Made by a program: the position numbers and the translations under genes | Source of the DNA: DATEAX01 sp035288145 | Lineage (GTDB): Bacteria; Patescibacteriota; UBA1384; UBA12157; JAENIV01 | Assembly (NCBI GenBank): GCA_035288145.1 | Contig: DATEAX010000049.1 | Span: 1 to 8,255 of the forward strand | Length of the DNA stretch: 8,255 bases | Direction: 5' to 3' | Notes under the pieces: model-generated | What the model was told of the DNA's origin: nothing | What the model saw: the letters and a program-made list of their open reading frames with translations, nothing else | The model's database searches: none | Shown: positions 1 to 4,407 of the stretch, piece after piece | Position numbering within the stretch: position 1 is the first letter of the stretch | Layout: each line of letters opens with the position of its first letter

Positions 1-54
1 CCGTTTCCATATCTAAAAAGTTTAACAATTCATATAAATTTCATAAGCTAATGT

Positions 55-76
55 ACTTTAGTTTACGGACTAAAGT
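55..76. repeat. Small perfect hairpin
   Basis: ACTTTAGT (55-62) is followed by a 6-base loop and its exact complement ACTAAAGT (69-76). There is no T-run on either side, so a terminator role is not supported. Function unknown. Confidence 0.55.
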
Positions 77-256
77 CGCTTAAATAGTCATTTTGGTTAG
101 CCAGAGTCTTATTGGGAATTTTCCAACAAGAGCGTGCGATACCAAAAAAAATGACACTCCTTGCCTTTATTAAGAACAGAGGGTGTACAAAAGCTGCCTC
201 TAAATAAAATACAGCGAAACTATAATTTTAGTTTGCAGTGATAAGGACAAATAAAA

Positions 257-310
257 GGCAATAACTGGGACGCGGACGGCGACTGGTCGAACTCGCTGTA
301 CTTCAACTAA
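257..310 (+). other. NNC-codon patch resembling a diversity-generating retroelement variable region remnant
   Basis: Read in one frame, this patch encodes GNNWDADGDWSNSLYFN and then a TAA stop. Nearly every codon is either an AAC-like codon with changes only at its first two bases (AAC, GAC, GGC, TAC, TTC) or an adenine-free codon (TGG, GCG, TCG, CTG). That is the signature expected when an AAC-rich template repeat has been copied with adenine mutagenesis by a retroelement reverse transcriptase. The frame closes at a TAA at 242-244, so no full target protein is attached. No reverse transcriptase or template repeat is visible in the window. It could be a decayed fragment or chance. Confidence 0.3.
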
Positions 311-341
311 AGCGATATATCCTTTTTTGTCAATCGCTTTA
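308..341. repeat. 9-bp perfect inverted repeat after the NNC patch and efp
   Basis: TAAAGCGAT (308-316) and ATCGCTTTA (333-341) are exact complements around a 16-base loop. The left arm begins with the stop codon of the NNC-codon patch. It also lies just past the efp stop codon on the minus strand, but no clear U-tract follows in that direction, so it is at best a weak terminator. Hairpins just after a variable region are known in diversity-generating retroelements. Assignment here is speculative. Confidence 0.45.
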
Positions 342-353
342 ATATCGCAATCC

Positions 354-911
354 CTATGCTCGTTCCACATACTCGCCTGTTCGTGTATCAACAACGATTT
401 TATCGCCAACTTTTATAAAGAGGGGGACATTGATTTGAGCCCCGGTTTCCAAAGTGGCGGGCTTGGTAACGGTTGAGGCGGTGTTGCCCCGAAATCCCGG
501 TTCGGTATAAGAGACCTCTAAAGTGATTTTAATCGGCAAATTAACATTTATCGGCTCATCGTAAAAGTACAAAATATCAATTTTGGCCTCCTCTTTGAGG
601 AAGCGGGCGAGATCGCCGATTTGATTTTTATCAAGCGAAAACTGCTCAAAAGTCGCCGAATTCATAAAATAGTATTCCTGGTCATCATGGTATAGAAATT
701 GGGCTTTTTGGCTTTCGAGTTCGGCCGGGGCGATGGTTTCTCGACCGGCAAAGGTTTTTTCAATGGTTGCGCCGGAAATAAGATTTTTTAATTTGGTCCT
801 CAAAATCCCGCCGCCGCGGCCAAGCTTAGAATGTTGGGCAAAAATCACCTGATGGGGCTGGTTTTGAAAAATAACTTTGCTGCCAAGCTTGAGATCATTG
901 ATGGATAACAT
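354..911 (-). CDS. efp: Elongation factor P
   Basis: EF-P binds between the P and E sites of ribosomes stalled on polyproline and promotes peptide bond formation. The 185-residue product has the usual three beta-barrel domains: a KOW-like N-domain (about 1-62), a central OB domain (about 65-126) and a C-terminal OB domain. The C-terminal part carries the family signature around GFRGNTAS, KPATLETGA and VPLFIKVGD and ends DTRTGEYVERA. I chose the ATG at 911 (MLSINDLKLG). An in-frame TTG at 926 lies inside the heptamer repeat and would add only five residues of repeat-derived sequence. With the ATG start the tip of the modification loop (KLGRGGG) is Arg32, the position of the rhamnosylated arginine in Pseudomonas EF-P rather than the lysine of E. 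coli. No modifying enzyme gene is nearby. It is the last gene of the rpsF-ssb-rpsR-efp cluster, separated from rpsR by a repeat array. Confidence 0.96.
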   Translation of the reverse strand: MLSINDLKLGSKVIFQNQPHQVIFAQHSKLGRGGGILRTKLKNLISGATIEKTFAGRETIAPAELESQKAQFLYHDDQEYYFMNSATFEQFSLDKNQIGDLARFLKEEAKIDILYFYDEPINVNLPIKITLEVSYTEPGFRGNTASTVTKPATLETGAQINVPLFIKVGDKIVVDTRTGEYVERA

Positions 912-1027
912 AAATTCAAAATTCAAAATTCAAAATCACAATGTAAAATTCAAAATTATTTAGAACATTTTTCATTTTGAACTTTCATTTGAATGCCTAA
1001 AGGGAGATTTGCACTTTGCATTTTGCA
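912..1027. repeat. Inverted heptamer-repeat array A (efp-rpsR gap)
   Basis: The left half carries tandem units of the ATTCAAA/TGTAAAA type on the plus strand. The right half carries their complements (TTTTGAA, TTTGCA, ATTTTGCA), so the whole gap is a degenerate palindrome built from 7-base units. It occupies the entire space between two genes of one operon. Arrays of this kind are, to my knowledge, common between genes in Parcubacteria assemblies. It could fold as an AU-rich hairpin in the transcript. Function is not known. Confidence 0.75.
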
Positions 1028-1252
1028 TTATCTTTTCACATACGGCATCAGGGCTAAAAATCTCGCTCTTTTGATTGCTTCTGTCAAGCGTCTTTGGTGT
1101 TTGGCGCAAGTCCCGGTATCGCGGGCGGATTTCATTTTTGCCCAAGGGGTGAGATATCTTGAGAGCATATTGGCGTCTTTAAAATCAATCACCTCAATCT
1201 TTTTGCGGCAAAAATTGCAATGTCTTCTTGTGGGACTAAATTTTCGGGGCAT
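1028..1252 (-). CDS. rpsR: 30S ribosomal protein bS18
   Basis: This 74-residue protein has the usual bS18 length and sequence: a KFSPTRRHCNFCRKK start, the central FKDANMLSRYLTPWAKM segment, and the basic CAKHQRRLTEAIKRARFLALMPY helix that contacts 16S rRNA on the platform with bS6. It retains Cys12, Cys15, Cys49 and His52, a C-x2-C...C-x2-H pattern that could bind zinc, as in the cysteine-containing variants of several ribosomal proteins; zinc binding is inferred. The ATG at 1252 is preceded by AAAGGA about six bases upstream, a moderate Shine-Dalgarno. It sits third in the S6-SSB-S18 order conserved across bacteria. A degenerate heptamer palindrome lies on each side of it. Confidence 0.97.
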   Translation of the reverse strand: MPRKFSPTRRHCNFCRKKIEVIDFKDANMLSRYLTPWAKMKSARDTGTCAKHQRRLTEAIKRARFLALMPYVKR

Positions 1253-1263
1253 GGTTAATCCTT

Positions 1264-1360
1264 TGGATTAAAGTGCAAAGTGTAAAGTTCAAATCTCAAA
1301 ATCAAATTTTAAAATTTAAAATTGTGAATTTGCATTTTGCAATTTGCATTTTGAATTTTC
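1264..1360. repeat. Inverted heptamer-repeat array B (rpsR-ssb gap)
   Basis: Like array A, this gap has plus-strand units of the TGCAAAG/TTCAAAT/CTCAAAA type on the left, an AT-rich centre near 1305-1322, and complementary units (TTTGCAT, TTTGCAA, TTTTGAA) on the right. It fills the whole rpsR-ssb gap, where many bacteria have only a few bases. The two arms are related but not identical, so the hairpin would be imperfect. Confidence 0.75.
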
Positions 1361-1936
1361 TTAGAATGGTATTTCATCCAAATTGATGTCTTCATCCTTT
1401 GCCGAGGCTTCGGATGATAAATCATCGGTTTTGCCGGCAGTTTCGTCTTTCTTAGTTTCCTTTTTCGGGGGAGTTGCCGGTTTCTTTGGTTTTGCTTCGT
1501 CTTCGGGAGAGGCGGCCTCTGACACGGTTTTTTCCGGCGCGGCCGCATTGGGGGGAGTAAATTCTTCAATATCGCCACCTAAATCCTCGGCATGGGGAGC
1601 CGCACCCTTAGGCGTCAAGAGAATGAAATTATCCGTGACAATTTCTGTCCGGTTTCGTTTGGCGCCGTCTTGGCCCTCCCAAGAACGCGTCTGGAGCCGG
1701 CCTTCTAAATAAACTTTGGAACCTTTATGCATGATTTGCGAACAAATTTCCGCTAACTTTCCCCAGGCGACAATATTGTGAAATTCCGTCGCTTCCTGAA
1801 GATTGCCGCTTTGGTCTTTCCAGCGCCGGTTTGTCGCCACCCCAAAGGAACAAACCGCCTGGCCGTTGGGGGTATAGCGCATTTCCGGGTCTCGGGTTAA
1901 GTTGCCGACAATTTGGGCTCGATTAAGACTAAACAT
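1361..1936 (-). CDS. ssb: Single-stranded DNA-binding protein
   Basis: SSB coats single-stranded DNA during replication, repair and recombination and recruits partner proteins through its C-terminal tip. The 191-residue product has one OB-fold domain (about 1-108) opening with MFSLNRAQIVGNLTRDPE and containing the conserved GQAVCSFGVATNR and EFHNIVAWGKLAEI strands. A long low-complexity linker (about 109-182) rich in Ala, Pro, Lys and Glu follows. The acidic tip DINLDEIPF matches the canonical partner-binding tail (usually DDDIPF). A single base separates the rpsF stop from the ATG. The Shine-Dalgarno AGGAG, four bases before the ATG, lies inside the last codons of rpsF, which suggests translational coupling. 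Confidence 0.97.
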   Translation of the reverse strand: MFSLNRAQIVGNLTRDPEMRYTPNGQAVCSFGVATNRRWKDQSGNLQEATEFHNIVAWGKLAEICSQIMHKGSKVYLEGRLQTRSWEGQDGAKRNRTEIVTDNFILLTPKGAAPHAEDLGGDIEEFTPPNAAAPEKTVSEAASPEDEAKPKKPATPPKKETKKDETAGKTDDLSSEASAKDEDINLDEIPF

Positions 1937-1937
1937 T

Positions 1938-2423
1938 TTACTCCTTTAGAAGCTCATCAAGCTTCTTATCTAAGGCTTTTAAGCGTTCTTCGTCGTTTAA
2001 GATCGGTTCGGCCGGCAGGGCTTTTTTACGGGGAACAACCTTGGGTTTTTCAACCGCTTTGACCGGCGTAAGGGCTTTTTCCTCCCCGGCTGGTTTGACT
2101 TTTCCTTCCGGAGCGGCTTTGCGGGGTTTGGGCGCCACCGGCGGAAAGATTTTTACGGCTTTGGCGATAATGATAAGGTGACGCAGAATTTCCTCTTTAA
2201 GGCCTAATTTTCGGTTTAATTCTAAAACTTTTTCTGGCTCAATTTCAACGACGACCGTGGTATAAAAGGCGCTTTTTTCTTTTTTTATCGGGTAAACGAG
2301 CTGTTTTTGGCCCAGAAAAGCCGAGGAAATTATTTTACCGCCCAAGGCCTCAATTTCTTTTTGGACCGGGGCGGCGCCTTTGGGGTCCTCGCGGGTCAAA
2401 AAGGTGATTTCGTATTGCTTCAT
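1938..2423 (-). CDS. rpsF: 30S ribosomal protein bS6 with extended C-terminal tail
   Basis: bS6 pairs with bS18 on the 30S platform. Residues 1 to about 95 form the bS6 fold: MKQYEITFLTREDP, a central ALGGKIISSAFLGQKQLVYPI stretch (the family's K-L-AY-I region), then FYTTVVVEIEPEKVLELNRKLGLKEEILRHLI. Residues from about 96 to 161 are a Lys/Pro/Ala-rich extension ending in a short charged helix (LKALDKKLDELLKE). The protein is longer than the roughly 95-130 residues usual for bS6; tails of varied length are known. No Shine-Dalgarno precedes the ATG. The predicted promoter lies so close upstream that the transcript would be leaderless or nearly so. Confidence 0.96.
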   Translation of the reverse strand: MKQYEITFLTREDPKGAAPVQKEIEALGGKIISSAFLGQKQLVYPIKKEKSAFYTTVVVEIEPEKVLELNRKLGLKEEILRHLIIIAKAVKIFPPVAPKPRKAAPEGKVKPAGEEKALTPVKAVEKPKVVPRKKALPAEPILNDEERLKALDKKLDELLKE

Positions 2424-2432
2424 TGTGTTTAG

Positions 2433-2461
2433 ATTGTATCAGGGAAAAGCAATGATTGCAA
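2433..2461 (-). promoter_or_regulatory. Sigma70-type promoter with extended -10 for the rpsF operon
   Basis: On the minus strand, TTGCAA (2461-2456), a 17-base spacer and TACAAT (2438-2433) are preceded by TG one base before the -10, giving the extended form TGATACAAT. Transcription would start about 2426, roughly three bases before the rpsF ATG. This is a sequence-based prediction. Confidence 0.65.
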
Positions 2462-2476
2462 GGGCGAGAATCAAAA

Positions 2477-2507
2477 TGCCCCGCCTAGCTTTAGCGAAGG
2501 CGGGGCA
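2477..2507 (-). terminator. Hairpin terminator of the STAS/63-residue gene unit
   Basis: TGCCCCGCCT (2477-2486) and AGGCGGGGCA (2498-2507) form a perfect 10-bp GC-rich stem around an 11-base loop. Read on the minus strand, the stem is followed by TTTTGATT. It lies 20 bases past the stop of the 63-residue gene and just upstream of the rpsF promoter, where a terminator is expected. The T-run is short. The GC-rich CGCCT...AGGCG form resembles dispersed hairpins of Parcubacteria genomes (recollection, not checked). Confidence 0.65.
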
Positions 2508-2527
2508 AAGGGCAAGACGGATGTTTG

Positions 2528-2719
2528 TTAGCCATCTCTGGGTGGTAAAAGTTCGGGATTTTGGGAGAGAAATCCCCAGCGCGCTTGGTTGCATTTTGTC
2601 CGGAATGACTCCTCGGTCTCCTTCAGATAGACCTTTCCTTCGGCAACTTTTATCGCCCTCAATTCCACGCAAACAATGGGACATCCGGGCAGAGTGTTGA
2701 GCATCACTTCAACCAGCAT
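2528..2719 (-). CDS. Small unknown protein downstream of the STAS gene
   Basis: I do not recognise this 63-residue protein. A perfect AAGGAGGT sits four bases before the ATG, and the gene begins 18 bases after the STAS stop codon on the same strand, so it is very likely translated as the second gene of that unit. The first half (MLVEVMLNTLPGCPIVCVEL, then RAIKVAEGKVYLKETEES) looks like a small beta-rich domain. The second half contains single Cys, Trp and Pro-Pro features (TKCNQARWGFLSQNPELLPP). No membrane segment or signal peptide is visible. Base use matches the STAS gene and is more GC-rich than the ribosomal operon. By position it may act with the STAS protein; no function can be assigned. 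Confidence 0.7.
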   Translation of the reverse strand: MLVEVMLNTLPGCPIVCVELRAIKVAEGKVYLKETEESFRTKCNQARWGFLSQNPELLPPRDG

Positions 2720-2737
2720 CGTAACCTCCTTGTGATT

Positions 2738-3124
2738 TCAGCCGATTCTTCGCCGATTTTCGAGGTACTGCGGGATTTCTTCTTCCGTTTCCAGAAGATA
2801 GAAAAGCCGGTCGAGGCCGGTGATTTCGAATATCCGCCGAAGGTTAGGAGGGACAATCAGACAGATGTCACCTCCTTTGGGGCGGACTTTTTTGAGCCCC
2901 CCGACAAGGGCGCCTAAACCGTTGCCATCCAGTATGGTGACATCGATGAGATTGACGACCACTGGCAACCAAGGTCTGGATGTCAGGACATGCTGGATTA
3001 GTCGGTAAAAACCCGAGACCGAGGAGTAATTAAACTCGCCGACTACCTCAATCAGAAAGAACCCGTCCTTTTCAGTCAGCCCAAGCGACCGGGGAGCATG
3101 GGCTATGGTCTGTCCGGCTGCCAT
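2738..3124 (-). CDS. STAS-domain protein, anti-sigma factor antagonist-like
   Basis: STAS proteins of the SpoIIAA/RsbV type bind an anti-sigma kinase and free its sigma factor. The 128-residue product shows the fold: FFLIEVVGEFNYSS (about 22-35), PVVVNLIDVTILDGNGLGAL (54-73), KPKG-like turn and GGDICLIVPPNLRRIFEITG (84-103), then LDRLFYLLETEEEI. In SpoIIAA the loop reads DSSG with Ser58 phosphorylated. Here it reads Asp66-Gly67-Asn68-Gly69, so no serine is available at either position. I start at 3124 because GGGAGGT lies seven bases upstream; an in-frame start at 3184 would fall inside the -35 box. The gene is more GC-rich than its neighbours and sits between ychF and a 63-residue gene. A GHKL protein of the matching partner family is encoded at 4408. 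Antagonist activity is inferred. Confidence 0.88.
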   Translation of the reverse strand: MAAGQTIAHAPRSLGLTEKDGFFLIEVVGEFNYSSVSGFYRLIQHVLTSRPWLPVVVNLIDVTILDGNGLGALVGGLKKVRPKGGDICLIVPPNLRRIFEITGLDRLFYLLETEEEIPQYLENRRRIG

Positions 3125-3155
3125 GTCAAAGACCTCCCAATGGATTGATAGATAT

Positions 3156-3184
3156 ATCATAAGAACTGCGGCCGATTCTGTCAA
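3156..3184 (-). promoter_or_regulatory. Consensus sigma70 promoter of the STAS gene
   Basis: On the minus strand, a perfect TTGACA (3184-3179), a 17-base spacer and TATGAT (3161-3156, five of six consensus bases) are followed by a start site near 3149. The leader of about 25 bases contains the GGGAGGT Shine-Dalgarno. The promoter begins 11 bases after the ychF stop codon, so the STAS unit is likely transcribed independently of ychF. Confidence 0.8.
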
Positions 3185-3195
3185 TGTTGAATGAC

Positions 3196-4086
3196 CTAAA
3201 CCTTAAACCTAAACAGCACCACATCGGCGTCTTGGATGGGGTAGTCCTTGCCCTCGGTGCGGAGTTTGCCGGCGGTTTTGGCCTCATGATATCCGCCGTA
3301 TTTTATTAAATCATCATAATGGCAGACTTCGGCGGCAATAAACCCGCGCTCCATATCGGTGTGGACTTTACCCGCGGCTTGGGGGACGAGGGTGCCTTTG
3401 AGAATGGGCCAGGCCTGAATTTGACCAGCTGACCGACTACCGCTGACCGACGACGGCAAGATTAGAGTATAAAAAGTGATGAAATTGAGAAGATTGTAAG
3501 AGGCGTGGATAAGGCGGACAAGGCCGGATTCTGCTAAACCGAATGATTTTAAATATTCCTCAGCTTCTTTTTCTGATAAATCAATGAGTTCTTCCTCCAT
3601 TTTGGCGGAAATATAGATGGTATTTTCTTGATTATCCGATTCTCTGATTCTCTGGTCATCTTCTTTTATATTCACAACATAAATTGTCGGCTTTTTGATG
3701 CCGGCGAGTTCTAACTCGATATTAATAATTTCTTTGGCTTCTTCTGGTTTAGAATCTTTTGAAAAAGCATCAATAATATGAATAATGGCGTCAACTTCGC
3801 GGATATGAGAGAGGAACTGATTGCCCAGCCCTTCCCCTTGATGGGCGTTTTTGACAAGACCGGCAATATCAATAAATTCCAAAGTCGCGGGAATTATCTT
3901 ATTTAGCCGTAAGCTGTGAGCTATTCGCTGTAAGCGCTGGTCAGGCACCTCCACCACCCCGAGATTGGGTTCAATGGTGGTAAAGGGATAATCAGCGACT
4001 TTCGCCTGATGAGCGCGCACGAGGGCATTAAAGAGCGTGCTTTTGCCGACATTGGGCAAACCAACTATCCCAATACTTAAACTCAT
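3196..4086 (-). CDS. ychF: YchF-family ATPase/GTPase, short form
   Basis: YchF (Ola1) is a ribosome-associated P-loop NTPase of the Obg group that prefers ATP. The 296-residue product has G1 (GLPNVGKST, about 9-17), the PFTTIEPN G2 region, G3 DIAGLVK, the GEGLGNQFL signature and NIKED (the NxxE that replaces GTP-specific NKxD). It ends with the TGS domain (GTLVPQAAGKVHTD...GKDYPIQDADVVLFRFKV). The family is usually about 360 residues. Here ELELAGIKK joins directly to PTIYVVN, so the roughly 70-residue coiled helical domain present in E. coli YchF is missing. An extra segment (about LPSSVSGSRS) interrupts the conserved run before QAWPILKG and coincides with a DNA repeat at 3428-3451. AGGAG lies seven bases before the ATG. 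Identity is secure; the effect of the deletion is not known. Confidence 0.95.
   Translation of the reverse strand: MSLSIGIVGLPNVGKSTLFNALVRAHQAKVADYPFTTIEPNLGVVEVPDQRLQRIAHSLRLNKIIPATLEFIDIAGLVKNAHQGEGLGNQFLSHIREVDAIIHIIDAFSKDSKPEEAKEIINIELELAGIKKPTIYVVNIKEDDQRIRESDNQENTIYISAKMEEELIDLSEKEAEEYLKSFGLAESGLVRLIHASYNLLNFITFYTLILPSSVSGSRSAGQIQAWPILKGTLVPQAAGKVHTDMERGFIAAEVCHYDDLIKYGGYHEAKTAGKLRTEGKDYPIQDADVVLFRFKV
3428..3451. repeat. 14-base-period direct repeat inside ychF
   Basis: GCTGACCGAC occurs at 3428-3437 and again at 3442-3451, separated by TACC, giving a 14-base period. It encodes the residues that interrupt the otherwise conserved YchF segment before the TGS domain. Confidence 0.7.
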
Positions 4087-4105
4087 CTTCCAACTCCTAT
4101 ACCTA

Positions 4106-4135
4106 TTGACAAATCATAAGTAATTGTTATATAAT
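4106..4135 (+). promoter_or_regulatory. Consensus promoter for the candidate small RNA
   Basis: A perfect TTGACA (4106-4111) and a perfect TATAAT (4130-4135) are separated by 18 bases on the plus strand, pointing away from ychF. Transcription would begin about 4142, exactly where the left arm of the structured RNA begins. It is the closest to consensus of all promoters in the window. Confidence 0.8.
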
Positions 4136-4139
4136 GTAA

Positions 4140-4259
4140 TCAAGATCGGGTGGGTCGCCGACCTGCAAGACGGAGAATTGCACTTAAGCGATCCCCGATT
4201 TTTTGTTTGAATGCAACCCTGCCGCTTTGGTCAATTTCGATTCTCATAAGGCTATTATA
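4140..4259 (-). pseudogene. Possible truncated short ORF antisense to the small RNA
   Basis: A 35-codon frame begins MRIEIDQSGRVAF at 4247 and ends at TGA 4142-4140. TATAAT (4259-4254) lies seven bases before the ATG, as for a leaderless transcript; there is no Shine-Dalgarno and no good -35. The opening MRIEIDQSG resembles the start of a longer protein family I recall from CPR genomes, so it may be a remnant. The remaining codons are the complement of the structured RNA. It may not be expressed at all. Confidence 0.22.
4142..4205 (+). ncRNA. Candidate structured small RNA with its own terminator
   Basis: From the predicted start site, bases 4142-4150 pair with 4194-4202 (one G-U). After a two-base bulge, 4153-4158 pair with 4188-4193 (one G-U), giving a near-continuous stem of 15 pairs. 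Inside, TGCAA (4164-4168) pairs with TTGCA (4178-4182) around the loop GACGGAGAA. GGTC (4153-4156) and GACC (4160-4163) could form an alternative hairpin. A run of six T follows the closing stem (4199-4204), so the RNA would end at about 64 nt. I recognise no known family. It could be a free small RNA or an attenuator/riboswitch-like leader. The next plus-strand gene is about 200 bases on and has its own promoter, so a free RNA seems likelier. Confidence 0.55.
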
Positions 4260-4331
4260 CCTGAAACTGCTCAAGAATAGAATCTCTCATCCCGACCTCT
4301 AAGGTTTAATCTGGAATTTTTGGATGATAAG

Positions 4332-4361
4332 TTGCTCAAAATCATTGTCCTAAAGTATAAT
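4332..4361 (+). promoter_or_regulatory. Promoter of the GHKL gene
   Basis: TTGCTC (4332-4337), an 18-base spacer and a perfect TATAAT (4356-4361) predict a start near 4368 and a leader of about 40 bases ending in the Shine-Dalgarno. The -35 matches only at TTG. Confidence 0.6.
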
Positions 4362-4407
4362 AAAATTAGACTCGCACTTTTCATCCGTATGTAAGGAGGT
4401 TTGGAAG

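Larger units (their letters stand above)
1..353. other. Intergenic region downstream of efp, no convincing gene
   Basis: This AT-rich stretch has frequent stops in all frames. It contains an 8-bp perfect hairpin at 55-76, a GC-rich run of NNC codons at 257-310 and a 9-bp perfect inverted repeat at 308-341. A minus-strand open frame overlaps the end of efp and runs to about 200. It has no ribosome binding site, and its Val/Arg/Pro-rich middle is just the complement of the NNC-codon patch, so I do not call it a gene. Confidence 0.6.

Noticed and set aside
200..409. Minus-strand open frame overlapping the end of efp
   Set aside because: It has no Shine-Dalgarno, half of it lies within efp, and its Val/Arg/Pro-rich stretch is simply the complement of the NNC-codon patch.
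912..1360. CRISPR array interpretation of the repetitive gaps
   Set aside because: Units are only 7 bases, contiguous and degenerate, with no spacers of constant length and no cas genes in the window.
1383..1712. Plus-strand open frame opposite ssb
   Set aside because: It lies entirely opposite a clear ssb gene, and its Ser/Ala-rich sequence mirrors the codons of the SSB linker.
2439..2684. Minus-strand frame overlapping the 63-residue gene
   Set aside because: It has no ribosome binding site, runs through the terminator hairpin, and competes with a frame that has a perfect Shine-Dalgarno.
3125..3184. Longer STAS protein starting at 3184
   Set aside because: The start would lie inside the -35 hexamer. 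The ATG at 3124 has a strong Shine-Dalgarno at ideal spacing.
4142..4205. Guanidine-riboswitch identity for the small RNA, suggested by CAAGACGG-like bases
   Set aside because: The shared bases are short, the helices are arranged differently, and the required pseudoknot is not evident.
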